In this document: piece by piece, positions 27,017-36,900 of the stretch | Numbering within the stretch: position 1 is the first letter of the stretch | How the letters are laid out: each line of letters starts with the position of its first letter | From: Schlesneria sphaerica | GTDB lineage: Bacteria; Planctomycetota; Planctomycetia; Planctomycetales; Planctomycetaceae | NCBI RefSeq assembly: GCF_044336245.1 | Contig: NZ_CP172346.1 | Location: 3,906,001 to 3,970,000 of the forward strand | Length of the DNA: 64,000 nucleotides | Reading direction: 5' to 3' | Program-made: the position numbers and the translations under genes | The notes under the pieces: generated by a model | Told to the model about the DNA's origin: nothing | Databases searched by the model: none | Seen by the model: only the letters and a program-made list of their open reading frames with translations

Positions 27017-28492
27017 ATGCCAAACCGAAGTCTGCTGTACATCGGCGGTTTGCTGCTACTCGTCCATCCGGCGTTCGCGGATACGTTCACAGTCCGCGAA
27101 GATGACGGCAATCTGGCTTCGGTTGAAGCACGCTGGGTCGGTGAAGGACAGGGCTCTGTGGCCATCGAGCGGACCGATGGCCGGATCGAAGTGATCCCGC
27201 AGCATCAGATTCTGAAGCGTGAAGCGGGTCCTGATCCCGAACCGATCTCCTGCACCGAAATGGCCCGCCGACTGACCGAAAGATTTGGTGCCGACAAGTT
27301 CCGTGTCTACACGGACGCCCCGTTTGTCATCGGACTGGTGCTGTCAGCCCCTCTGCCGAAACAGTATGAAGCGAAAGCTGCGGCCTGCCTGAAAAAAGGG
27401 GCTGCGTTCATGTCCACGGTCGAACGTGTGTTTCTCAATTTCGTCAACGACCTGAAGATCGAAACCGAAAAGCCACGGTATCCTTTAGTCCTGCTGATCT
27501 TTGAAACCGACGACGACTTTGTCCGATTTACGGCAGAAGAATCCGGGGGCAGGGGCCTCTCGGCGAAATCCATTCTGGGGTACTACAGTGGTCTGACGAA
27601 TCGCCTGGTCATTCGCATGAGCGAATGTCACACGTTTGAGACTCCGCTGCACGAGGCGATTCACCAGCAGGTCTACAACCGTGGGCTGATGCAACGGCTG
27701 TCTGCTGCTCCGGTCTGGTTCAATGAAGGGATCGCGACCGGCTTCGAAGGAAACGGCGATAAAATTAACGGTGGCCCCCTGCGGGTGAGTGCCCGCTATG
27801 CGCGAGCGGCCCTCAAAGCCACGACGGTGGATTGGGACGAAGTCGTGTCCGACGACAAGGCTTTCCGAGGCGACGTGCTCGCGGGAGAAGCCTACGCTCA
27901 TGCCTGGAGTATCCACTGGTTTCTGGTCACCCGCTATCGGCAGCAGTATGTCGAGTATCTGAAATTGCTGGGCCAGAAACCGACACTCGGGGTCGATGAC
28001 TCGGCCACCCGACTGGCCGACTTTGCGAACACCTTCGGAAAGCCCGTAGGTGATTTGCAGGCCGAGTTTCGCGTCGCACTCGAACAGACGGCGAAGAAAC
28101 AGCGAGTTTTCCTTGATGAAAAACCTCGCGTGGGCCATTCGCTGACGCAGCTCAATCTGGCTGAGGTCGAGATGACAGCACTGACGAATTCCACATCCAG
28201 TATCCCCGTCGTGGAAGGACGCATGCGCAATATGTCACAGATTCGACCAATGAGCTTTCTCATCACGATTGAGACAAATGCGGGGACCTACGCCGAGTGG
28301 TATCTGCCGAATGTCCCGCCGCAGAAAATTTCTCCGCTCCCCAGGCAATCGACGGATAAGGAGATGAAAGGGAGCCCCGGAGGTCCGGCACAGACGTTTC
28401 GAATCAAAGTCAGAGCCGCCATCCCGGAGAGTGAGGCAGGGCGGCTCTGGCAGAGAGGCAAGTTTCCGGTTCCGGAATGGACCGAAAACTGA
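27017..28492 (+). CDS. DUF1570-type exported zinc peptidase-like protein
   Basis: A 491-residue protein with a signal peptide (LLYIGGLLLLVHPAFADT). After an N-terminal SLA1/SH3-like segment (VEARWVGEGQGSVAIERTDG, residues of about 35-70) comes a gluzincin-type domain. The zinc motif HEAIHQ in ETPLHEAIHQQVYNR (near residue 214) is followed by WFNEGIATGFEG, where the Glu supplies the third ligand. This is the layout of DUF1570 proteins, frequent in Planctomycetota and of unproven peptidase activity. The C-terminal 120 residues look like a beta-rich domain (SSIPVVEGRMRNMSQIRPMS). Secretion and the intact motif suggest a peptidase acting outside the cytoplasm; substrate unknown. Confidence 0.85.
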   Translation: MPNRSLLYIGGLLLLVHPAFADTFTVREDDGNLASVEARWVGEGQGSVAIERTDGRIEVIPQHQILKREAGPDPEPISCTEMARRLTERFGADKFRVYTDAPFVIGLVLSAPLPKQYEAKAAACLKKGAAFMSTVERVFLNFVNDLKIETEKPRYPLVLLIFETDDDFVRFTAEESGGRGLSAKSILGYYSGLTNRLVIRMSECHTFETPLHEAIHQQVYNRGLMQRLSAAPVWFNEGIATGFEGNGDKINGGPLRVSARYARAALKATTVDWDEVVSDDKAFRGDVLAGEAYAHAWSIHWFLVTRYRQQYVEYLKLLGQKPTLGVDDSATRLADFANTFGKPVGDLQAEFRVALEQTAKKQRVFLDEKPRVGHSLTQLNLAEVEMTALTNSTSSIPVVEGRMRNMSQIRPMSFLITIETNAGTYAEWYLPNVPPQKISPLPRQSTDKEMKGSPGGPAQTFRIKVRAAIPESEAGRLWQRGKFPVPEWTEN

Positions 28493-28540
28493 TGCGCACA
28501 CTTCTTCGTGCCGACAGGCAAACCTGACCGGCCAGTGGGA

Positions 28541-28825
28541 TTAGTGCTTGTAGACTTTGTGCTGAGGACGGCCTGAGAGGATCTGTTCCTTACCCCAGGT
28601 GGTGACAGCGCGAAATTCATCGCTGCGGATGAATGTCTGGAAGGCCGCTTCATCCGACCATTCGCTGGTGATCAGGTACGAGGCATCGTCGCTGACATCT
28701 TTCCACAACGTCGAGTTCGTGTGTCCGGGGGCCGCCCGCAACGCACCGATGACGGCGGCAAACTTCTCTTCGAAATCCTGCTGCTTGCCAGGCAGGACGT
28801 GATAGTTCATTCCAACTGTGACCAT
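28541..28825 (-). CDS. ABM-fold (antibiotic biosynthesis monooxygenase-like) small protein
   Basis: A 94-residue protein from the ATG at 28825, with GGAAAG upstream. The sequence VTVGMNYHVLPGKQQDFEEKFAAV, then HTNSTLWKDVSDDASYLITSEWSDEAAFQTFIRS, is the dimeric alpha-beta barrel pattern of the ABM domain: a strand, a helix from a PGKQ turn, and the W-S-D motif. Members include quinone monooxygenases and haem-degrading enzymes, but many are uncharacterised. The longer upstream frame lacks similarity. It converges with the DUF1570 gene and is divergent from the dnaA-like gene. Confidence 0.85.
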   Translation of the reverse strand: MVTVGMNYHVLPGKQQDFEEKFAAVIGALRAAPGHTNSTLWKDVSDDASYLITSEWSDEAAFQTFIRSDEFRAVTTWGKEQILSGRPQHKVYKH

Positions 28826-29429
28826 GGGGACTCTTTCCGCAATTGAGTGAGGAGCTGAAATCTTCGATCTGAAGCACGGGGTAACGCGTTGTTCAGACTG
28901 TTCGGATGAGCATAGTAGAGTCCCCGGCGCAGCGGGCATAGCCTGAGGTTCCTCGTTTCGTCCGCTCGCCGGTCTGATCACATCCGACCATCAAAAAATG
29001 GGAGTGGGCAAAGCACCCTTACGGCGCGAATCTTCCACCCGAATCAATTCATCTTAAAGAGCGAACACACCAGTTTTACCGACATGCGATCTTCTGATCA
29101 GATGAGATGTGTTCTTACGTGAAGACATTAGCCTCGAAACCGCCTCAACCGTCTGTCAGGAGCAACCGCCTGTAACGGACATTCCTGTTACACAGCCCGC
29201 CGTAAGTAAAATCCCTCAATCCCGTAAACTTCCACTTCACCGGACTTTACCAGCACATTTAGGACACGTGGGCGAACTCTGCTGAAAAAATCAAGTCTGG
29301 TTACATAATCCTGGGATAATTTTCTTATTACGGTATATGATCGGGTTAATTGCGTTGAATCACGTTGGCACGGAAGACTCTCTGCAAATGGACACTTGCG
29401 AACATGACTGCCTGTAAGGTCGGTGCAAG
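28826..29429. other. Upstream region of the dnaA-like gene
   Basis: About 600 bp, more A/T-rich than the surroundings from about 29260 to 29360. It contains the palindrome TCTGATCAGA (29093-29102) and an A/T-rich stretch around 29300-29345 (for example GGATAATTTTCTTATTACGG) that could hold the dnaA promoter. A minus frame at 29188-29466 overlaps the dnaA start and shows no family features. No DnaA box matching the consensus with one mismatch or less was found here, unlike the region after the gene. Confidence 0.45.
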
Positions 29430-30494
29430 ATGTTCGAAGAGTTGCTCGCCACGAGCCACTCGACACTCAGCAGTGTCGATACGTATCTACCGCTGGATGA
29501 AAATCAGCTCGCCCGGGCCGCGGTGACGCGTCTTCGCACCGCGCCTGGCTCAACCATTTCCGGCACGATCACGGTCGTCTACGGTGCGGCAGGCGCCGGC
29601 AAAACTCATCTTGCCCGCTGGAGATTGAAAGAACTTCTCCGTTCACGGCCTCGGCTGCGATTCGTCTCGACCACGGTGCAGGATCTCTGTGAGCTGATGC
29701 AACTGGCGGATGAACGCCAGTCTCTCGCCGAATTTGTTGAACAGTGTCAGGAACTCGAAGTCCTTGTCTGCGAAGACCTGCACTGGCTGGAGACGGCCCC
29801 CCACCTTCAGCCGTGGTTCCTGATGCTGATCGAATCCCTTGAAGCGAGCTCGACCCAGATCCTCATGACGTCACGGAGATCGCCCGGTGAAATCCGGTGG
29901 CTCGACCAGCGAATCGTCAGTCGCTGCCACGGAGGACTTTGCGTTCTGCTCCCTTTGGCGGGGGTCGACAGCCGGGTCAAACTGCTGCAGCACTGGTTCC
30001 AGGAATGGAAGCTGCCGATTCTGAAACCGATGTCCGCTTCGGCCCAGTTCCTCGCCGAACGCCTCCCTGTTTCCCCTCGTGACCTGAAGCGCGCTGTTCA
30101 AGACCTGTCCGAGCTTCAGTCGCGGAAGCCCGCTGCCATTGACGTGGCGTATCTGCAGAGATGGCTCTCGAAATCGCGCCGTGGTCCGCAACTGTCGTTC
30201 GATTCGATCCTGATTCAAGTTGCAAATGAGTTTGGCGTGGAGCCGGACGAACTCCGTTCACGCTCGCGCCAGCAGTCGCTCGCGATCCCCCGACAGGCGG
30301 CGATGTGGCTGGTCCGTGACCTCACCGGTCGACCGCTGGAGCAGATCGGCGCTTACTTTGATCGCTCGCACACGACCGTTTCGCACAGTCTGTCGAGACT
30401 GGGAGAGCTCTTACCGACCGTTCCCTCGCTTCGCCAGCAGATCCAGAAACTGCGGCGGCGACTCAAAGAATTCCCCATGGAAGATTGTGCATAA
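29430..30494 (+). CDS. dnaA: DnaA-family replication initiator (divergent)
   Basis: A 354-residue protein with DnaA domains III and IV but without the usual N-terminal DnaB-contacting domain I. The AAA+ part has Walker A YGAAGAGKTHLA (residues 51-62), a Walker B-like VLVCEDLHWL (111-120, with Glu-Asp where DnaA has Asp-Asp), a sensor 1-like ILMTSRRSP, and VSRCHGGL in the place of box VII. Domain IV (about 255-345) contains IPRQAAMWLVRDLTGRPLEQ and the signature-like DRSHTTVSHSLSRL, matching DHTTV of DnaA. The gene is followed by a cluster of DnaA boxes, one overlapping its stop codon. No dnaN, recF or gyrB adjoins. It could be the main initiator or a second DnaA-like protein; position favours the first. 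Confidence 0.8.
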   Translation: MFEELLATSHSTLSSVDTYLPLDENQLARAAVTRLRTAPGSTISGTITVVYGAAGAGKTHLARWRLKELLRSRPRLRFVSTTVQDLCELMQLADERQSLAEFVEQCQELEVLVCEDLHWLETAPHLQPWFLMLIESLEASSTQILMTSRRSPGEIRWLDQRIVSRCHGGLCVLLPLAGVDSRVKLLQHWFQEWKLPILKPMSASAQFLAERLPVSPRDLKRAVQDLSELQSRKPAAIDVAYLQRWLSKSRRGPQLSFDSILIQVANEFGVEPDELRSRSRQQSLAIPRQAAMWLVRDLTGRPLEQIGAYFDRSHTTVSHSLSRLGELLPTVPSLRQQIQKLRRRLKEFPMEDCA

Positions 30495-30786
30495 CTTGCG
30501 ACAAACAAGAACGACTTAAATGAGTTATCCACAATCGGCCCCTCCCTCCCGGAAGCCATGTGGAAAACCCACCCGAATTTGAGCAGGTTTTCCGCACGGT
30601 TTTCGATATCCCGTCGTCAGGTTATCAACATCCGTTTTCTGTGGATTATGGAACGCAATCGATTGGAGAAAAAACACTTACGTCGAAGTGCGAATCAACA
30701 ATCCACAAAATCACGGGTGCTCTAATAAGACTTATACGAGAGACTATTTCAGAAGGAAGAGGAAAGACGAAGAGCCCGGAGTGTGT
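30486..30786. other. Candidate replication origin (DnaA-box cluster)
   Basis: The interval between convergent dnaA-like and gltX genes holds several sites close to the DnaA box TTATCCACA. Perfect: TTATCCACA at 30525-30533 (plus). Consensus TTATNCACA: 30486-30494 (minus). One mismatch: TTTTCCACA at 30559-30567 (minus), TTATCAACA at 30622-30630 (plus), TAATCCACA at 30640-30648 (minus). Two mismatches: TTTTCCGCA at 30588-30596 (plus) and CAATCCACA at 30699-30707 (plus). The right part (about 30660-30760) is A/T-rich and could be an unwinding element. Noncoding, clustered boxes beside dnaA are the usual marks of a bacterial oriC; strand-skew data are not available here. Confidence 0.7.
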
Positions 30787-32352
30787 TCACACTCGACTCA
30801 AGGCCCGGTCAATCCGCCGGATCGAGCGGTCTCGTCCGAGCAGAGCAAAGGCATCGAACAGGCCCACCCCCGCCGACTTGCCCGTGATGGCAACTCGCAG
30901 AGCGTTCACCACCTGCCCAATCTTGATTCCCTGCTTCTCGACGAAGTCATGTACCAGCTTGTCGACCGATGCCGCATCGAAGGGTTCCACCGCGAGAATC
31001 TCTTCGCGGAGTGAACGGACAAACCCAACTGATTCGGGAACGTCTCGCAGACGTTGCTGAAAAGGTTTGTCCTCGTAGACCAGTTCTTCATCCGCCACGA
31101 AGAATTCTTTGTAATCGAGGATGTCACTGAAGACGCGCAGTCGATCTCCCAGGGCCGCAATCACCCGAGACACCATGTGCTTTGTCGCCTCATCCGGTTC
31201 GGCAGAGATCAGCTTTGACTGGATCAGGAACGGCAGCGAACCGGCGACTTTCTCTTCCAGCGAGAGCTGATTCATCCAGTGCTGCTGATAGCTCTGCAGT
31301 TTCTCCGGATCAAAACCGGCTGACGCCTTTACGATTCGCTCGAGAGTGAAGTTCTTGACAACTTCCTCCAGTGACATGAACTCGGTCGAGCCATCCAGAG
31401 ACCAGCCCAGGCGAGACAGCGCGTTCAGAATCCCGGCGGGGAGATAGCCGAGTTTCTCGTAATACTCGACCATCACAGGGTTCAGTGACTTGGAATCGCC
31501 GATCCCCAGTTGCGGAAAGACTTCATCGGCACGGTCGAACATCTTCTTCAACTGAGGACTGTTTCTCAGTTTTTCCACATCCCGTTTACTTAGCTTCTTC
31601 GTCGAACCAGGAGCGGTGATGAAGGGGATATGAGCAAAGACTGGCAAGGGATTTCCCAGAGCCAGATGAATCAAAGCCTGGACCGGAGTATTCGCCAGGT
31701 GCTCTTCGGCCCGGATGATGTGTGTGATTCCCATCTGGACGTCGTCGACCACGGTTGCAAAGTTATAAAGGCAGGTGCCATTGCTGCGCATGATGACCGG
31801 GTCCGGCATCAGTGAGCAGTCCCATTCGACGTGGCCTCGAACTGCGTCGTCGATGGCGATCTTCTGGTCGCGTGGAACCAGGAATCGAACGGTGAAGGGC
31901 TTGCCGCTCGCTTCGAACTCCTGCCGTTCGGCTTCTGACAGTTCCAGCGATCGTCGGACATTGATGTAAGTCTTCTTGGCCGCTTCAGCCTGCTTTCGAT
32001 CTTCGGCAATCAGTTCCGGGGGATCAAAATCCTTGAATGCCTTTCCCTCTTTGAGCAGTTGTTCGACTGCGGCCTTGTAGAGGTGACTCCGTTGTGACTG
32101 ATAGTAAGGCTCGTGGGGACCTCCTGCTTTGGGACCTTCATCCCAGTTCAGTCCCAGCCATTCGAACGCTCGAAAGATCGGTCCCAGGGCCGCTTCGACG
32201 TTCCGTTCCTGGTCGGTGTCATCGATTCTGAGGATGAACGTTCCCCCGGTGTGACGAGTCCAAAGCCAGGCAAACAGAGCCGTCCGCATCCCTCCAATGT
32301 GCATGTAGCCGGTGGGACTGGGAGCGAAACGAGTTCGAACGGGAGTCGACAT
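30787..32352 (-). CDS. gltX: Glutamate--tRNA ligase
   Basis: A 521-residue class I aminoacyl-tRNA synthetase that charges tRNA-Glu. The ATP-binding HIGH-type motif is FAPSPTGYMHIGGMRTALF near the N-terminus, and the KMSKS-type motif is STKKLSKRDVEKL near residue 260. RIDDTDQERN and the GluRS-specific catalytic region NFATVVDDVQMGITHIIRAEEH are intact. The C-terminal anticodon-binding domain is present (VVNALRVAITGKSAGVGLFD near the end). The start is the ATG at 32352; five more residues are possible upstream. It runs towards the dnaA-like gene across the candidate origin. Confidence 0.97.
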   Translation of the reverse strand: MSTPVRTRFAPSPTGYMHIGGMRTALFAWLWTRHTGGTFILRIDDTDQERNVEAALGPIFRAFEWLGLNWDEGPKAGGPHEPYYQSQRSHLYKAAVEQLLKEGKAFKDFDPPELIAEDRKQAEAAKKTYINVRRSLELSEAERQEFEASGKPFTVRFLVPRDQKIAIDDAVRGHVEWDCSLMPDPVIMRSNGTCLYNFATVVDDVQMGITHIIRAEEHLANTPVQALIHLALGNPLPVFAHIPFITAPGSTKKLSKRDVEKLRNSPQLKKMFDRADEVFPQLGIGDSKSLNPVMVEYYEKLGYLPAGILNALSRLGWSLDGSTEFMSLEEVVKNFTLERIVKASAGFDPEKLQSYQQHWMNQLSLEEKVAGSLPFLIQSKLISAEPDEATKHMVSRVIAALGDRLRVFSDILDYKEFFVADEELVYEDKPFQQRLRDVPESVGFVRSLREEILAVEPFDAASVDKLVHDFVEKQGIKIGQVVNALRVAITGKSAGVGLFDAFALLGRDRSIRRIDRALSRV

Positions 32353-32384
32353 TGCAGCAGATCTCACTGAATTTGGTTTACATT

Positions 32385-32407
32385 AAGTTATTTTAATTAA
32401 ATAACTT
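32385..32407. promoter_or_regulatory. A/T-rich inverted repeat upstream of gltX
   Basis: AAGTTATTT (32385-32393) and AAATAACTT (32399-32407) are exact reverse complements around the spacer TAATT, giving a 23-bp element made almost only of A and T in a GC-rich genome. It lies 33 bp before the gltX start in the interval divergent to the outer-membrane protein gene. It may be a promoter with a regulator site, or an easily melted element. Function is inferred. Confidence 0.4.
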
Positions 32408-32547
32408 GTGGCCCGGATTGGAGGGCAGTTTGAGCGGGAATGCGATGGAATGCAGCGATTCTATGGATTCGGATTCACCGACGGCGAGGGTTGAGCCCAA
32501 AAATTCATCTCTACCGGTTTTGCGATTCCGGTTACAAATCGCCTGTT

Positions 32548-33708
32548 ATGCTCACGTCACTGATTCTCGCCGTTGCAATTTCTGCTGCCGACCCCTACGT
32601 CGTCTTTGAGCACGAGCACGCCCAGATCGCAGATTCGGTGACGGGGCAGCCGCTGGTCCCTGAAGCCTATGCAGATCCGTCGTATGGGTTTCCGCAGGGG
32701 CAACAGGTGTCGCCCGGTCAGCCCATCTATACCGGCCAACCGGTCTACGGCTATCCACAGGGCCCTCCGGTCTTCTATCCGATCGATGCTGTCTGGCAGG
32801 ACCCCTGGATCCAGAAGCGGTTGTCGGAGATGAATCCGCTTTCCCCGTACAAATATCCGATACTTGAAAACTACTTTGACCCGTACGGCTGGCAGATGCT
32901 GACGGGATCTTACGGACCACAGCCTTACCGGCTCGGCTGGACGACGTTCAACGAGTTCAGTTTTCTCCCTTCGTCCACGGCATCTGGAACGACCGGTGCC
33001 ATGCAGATGACCGAGTGGAATTCCAACGCCAAGTACGCGAGGGTCCTGACACCCGGCCTGCTGTTCGACGCCACGTTGTGGTTCAGTGCGCACTGGTGGG
33101 AAGGCCCGGGGGGAATTTCACTTCCCCCGCACGTCGATCAACTCTCCAGTGATCTGATGCTGGGTTTCTACGATGACGGTCCGTGGAGTGCCCAGATCGC
33201 CTTTCATCCACAGATCGTAAAGACTTACGGAGCATCCCTGGATGCCAACGCCTACAACTTCGACGGAAGAGCGATCCTGACCTATTCTGCCTGTGAACAC
33301 TGGAAAGTCGTGCTGGGACTCGCCATCTGGGACCGTGTCGATACCCTGTTCGTGCCACACGCGGGACTCATCTGGACCCCGGATGACCGTTGGGAAGTAC
33401 GAGCTCTGTTTCCGACGTCGAAAATCAGTTATTTCCTGGGAAACTGGGCCAGAGCCGATTTCTGGGTCTATGGTCAGTATGAGTACACGGCCGAATCGTG
33501 GCAGACTGTCCTTTCGGACCCGACGCTCAGTGAACGGGCTCAGTTCATCGATCAGCGTCTGACGGCCGGCATCCGCTGGGACCACCAGCGATACTCGTTC
33601 AATGCCGAGGTCGGATATGTGTTCGACCGGCAGACCAAATTCAACGGACCCTCTCCCAACTTCACGCTGGCCGATTCAGCCATTATTTCGCTGGGCGTCC
33701 GTTACTGA
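32548..33708 (+). CDS. Outer-membrane beta-barrel protein (DUF6268-like)
   Basis: A 386-residue exported protein. The ATG at 32548 starts a short signal peptide (MLTSLILAVAISAADP). Residues of about 30-75 are a Pro/Gln/Tyr/Gly-rich linker (YPQGPPVFYP, GQPIYTGQPVYGYPQ). The remainder consists of alternating aromatic strands ending at turns, such as LLFDATLWFSAHWWEG, SSDLMLGFYDDGPWSAQIAF and RADFWVYGQYEYTAESWQ, and it ends in the aromatic residue of SLGVRY as outer-membrane barrels do. The overall pattern resembles DUF6268 family barrels of Planctomycetota. Pore or transport function is unknown. The longer frame from 32440 adds basic sequence without a ribosome-binding site. Confidence 0.75.
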   Translation: MLTSLILAVAISAADPYVVFEHEHAQIADSVTGQPLVPEAYADPSYGFPQGQQVSPGQPIYTGQPVYGYPQGPPVFYPIDAVWQDPWIQKRLSEMNPLSPYKYPILENYFDPYGWQMLTGSYGPQPYRLGWTTFNEFSFLPSSTASGTTGAMQMTEWNSNAKYARVLTPGLLFDATLWFSAHWWEGPGGISLPPHVDQLSSDLMLGFYDDGPWSAQIAFHPQIVKTYGASLDANAYNFDGRAILTYSACEHWKVVLGLAIWDRVDTLFVPHAGLIWTPDDRWEVRALFPTSKISYFLGNWARADFWVYGQYEYTAESWQTVLSDPTLSERAQFIDQRLTAGIRWDHQRYSFNAEVGYVFDRQTKFNGPSPNFTLADSAIISLGVRY

Positions 33709-33946
33709 TTTCCGGTCTTCGTCAGCCATGCCGCGGGCTCGCCGACGTGGCTCTCTGACAGTATCCCATTCGGGGCGATCTGGAGTGAGGGGAAGTGACT
33801 TCTCACTCGTCGCCGCAGCGGATGCGAAGGGACCACATTCTTGGTCTTTGACGAAGCAGCAACATTTTCTGCGGGACTGATTTCGGGTTGCGGGGAATCG
33901 CTTCCAACGAATTCGATCAGGGCGGCGTAGGCCCGCTTTGGACCCG

Positions 33947-36900
33947 ATGGTTGACCCGCGAAAAACGGTCTGCGTACCATCGATATCTTTCGGCGTCCGT
34001 GGCGACACTTCCAAGAGTGACAACGTGATCGAATCATCTGACGAAACGATTGATCCTAAATCGACTCCGGACCCCTTGCCGGAAACTGCAACCTCACCTG
34101 CAGAGTCCTCCGCAGTCCCGTCACCCGAAGATCCGTTAGCCGATGACGGTTTGCCCGAATGGGAACCGCTAACGCCGGAACTTGTGGAAGACGAAGCGAT
34201 CCGTGGCGATTTCGTGTTGCGCTGGGTCGTCGTCGGTTTGGCGCTGCTTTTGGGAATTTCGCAGATCAGCGAGACCCGGACGCTGGTCCATCTGAAAACG
34301 GGTCAGTATCTCCTGCAAAACGGTTTGCTGCCGCCGGCCAAAGATGTCTTCTCGTATACGGCCAGCGAGCGACGCTGGGTGAATCTCTCGTGGTTGTTCG
34401 ACGTCGTCAGTGCCGGTTTCTACGCCATCGGTGGTGGAATCGGGCTTTCTGTCGTCCAGGGCCTGCTGGCCGCTTTGACGTTCGGTCTGCTGGTTCACGC
34501 GTTGCGGATGAATATTCGCACATGGTGGGGTTCGCTGTGTGCCGCGCTGGCACTTCTGGTTTGCTATCCCCAGTTCACGATCCAGCCCGAACTGGTCACC
34601 CTGCTGGGTGTCAGTCTGGTTCTGTGGATACTGGTCAAATCGGAAGAGAGCGAAGAATCAGGCCGCGTCTGGTTACTCGTGCCAACGCTGCTGGTCTGGG
34701 CTCAGCTCGACCCGCGTGCCTGGATTGGATTCCTGTTGATTCTTGCCTGGACGGCGGGTGAATGGCTTTCGGATAGTGCTTCGGGGACGGGATTACGCCG
34801 TCGACTCACGCAGGTCACTGCCGCCAGCTTCATTGTGATGGCCGTTCATCCCTTCACCTATGAAGTCTGGCTGGCCCCGCTGCGGTTGTACTCGACCGAG
34901 TATCCCGCCTTCCGGTTTGCCTACCCGCAACCTTCTGTGGCGGATCAGATTTATCATCCCCTCGTCAAGCCCTTCTTCTGGCGAACGATCAATCACCGTT
35001 CCATCGCCACGCTGGTGCTGTTTGGCATGACGATCGTGACGATGCTGTTGAACAGGTCCCGTGTGCGTGTCTCCCACTATCTGGCGTTTCTGAGCGTCAA
35101 TGTGCTCAGCCTGTTCGCGATGCACGAGCTGGCCGTCGCCAGTCTGGTCAACTGCGTCATCTGTACGGTGAACGCCCAGGAGTGGTACCGCGATCGATTC
35201 GGCCAGGTCTATTCCATCGACTGGCGAGAGCTCTTGTTTTCTCGTGGTGGGCGGGCGGTAACCGTTCTCAGTTTCTTTGCGTTTGCCTGGCTGATTCTGA
35301 GCGGCCGGCTGGACGGCCCGGCGGGCAAACGGACCGGCATGGGATTCGACAGCCATCTCGCCGCGGCCATGTCCGAGTATCAGGACATCACTGCGGATCT
35401 GGTCGACCAGACCCCCTTTAACTTCTCGTTGCGGCAGGGTGACCTGATGATCTGGGGTGGCGTGAAGCCATTCGTGGACAGCCGGGCAGGACTGTATTTC
35501 GGCAAGGGAACCAGCAATTTACTCGATCTGCACAACCGGACACGTAAGGCACTGCGACAGAAGCAGGATAATGTGATTGGAAGCGGTGAACCGGAGGTCT
35601 GGAAAGCGACGTTCGACAAATATCAACTTCGCCAGGCCTGGCCACGTCTGAACGGACCTGTTCCACCCCCTGACTATCCCACATTTTTCTCACTGTTGTC
35701 GTCCGACGAATTCGAGCTGGCCAGTTTGAAGTCGGCCACCGCGATCTTCGTTCGGACCGATACGACTGACCCTTTGACGACGAATTATCGCAAAGATCAC
35801 CCATTCGACCTTGTAAAGTGGGGTTTTCGTACCCCCGCGGTGAGCACGGAAGATCTGACTCGAGAGTGGTCAAAACCGGCGACGACCTACGACAACCTGT
35901 TCTCGCTGCGGCGACCGACGATTCCGGCCGGGGTCCAGGCAGGTCAGCACTTCATCCAACTGGGAACACTGACGGGGGGGATGCCCAACTCGGCCCGTGC
36001 TGCCTGTGCGCTGCTGGCGATTCGACACGCGAATGAAGGTCTGCGTGAAGAGCCTAACTCGGCTGAGGGCTATCGCGTCCTGGGGATGAGCTATTCGCTG
36101 CTGGGGCAACTCGAAACGATGATCGTGAATCAGGGAGACGCCCCGGGCGGTTCCAACCTGTTGAGATACTACCAGACGATCGTCGCACTGCGGCAGGCTG
36201 CTACCCTCGAACCGGATGACGCGGGAACGCTGCAGATGCTGCTGCGTCAGTACCAGATGATGGATAAGCGAGATGTGCAGCTCAATCTCTTGAATAAGCT
36301 CAAGGTGTTAAGACCCTACTCGAAGTCGATGACCACCGAACAGCGACAGGAGCGGGAAGCGATTATCGACGCGATCGATCAGTTGAGTGAGCCGATGGCG
36401 CAGATCGAATCCGCTATCTCGAAGCGACTGGACGACGGTTCTGACCGGTTCCAGGTCGCCAGTGGTGCCTACCAGATGGGGTATTTGCTGAGTGCGATTA
36501 AAATCCTGGAAGAGGACGCGATCTATCTCGAACGGAATCCTCCAGCGAAACTGGCTCTTGCCAGTTGGTTGCTGGAAGTCGGGCAGGGAGTGGATGCCGA
36601 GGGCCTGCTCGAAAGTCTCGAGGGCTTTGCCACCGATACGTCGCTGACCGGGTGGCGTGATTCCGCGGCGATCACGGCACTCTGCCTCGCGAATCATGTC
36701 CGTACGATCAAACTGTGGACCGATCAGCGGAGCGCCGTGGCAACGCAGCCCGTCCCCCTGGCCTTGTACACGCTCCCGTTCCTTACGCTGAACCCGCTGT
36801 GGATGGGACCCGATTCCTATCCGTCGTCATCAATCAATGCGAACGCCGGACTGGTTCAGGGGCTCCGTTTCGAAGGGGCCAATCTGACTTACCAGATCGC

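Noticed and set aside
29188..29466. 92-codon minus frame overlapping the dnaA-like start; a neighbouring phase contains a CPKCAGK phrase
   Set aside because: The CPKC phrase follows directly on a stop codon with no start, and the frame itself has no ribosome-binding site, so it looks accidental.
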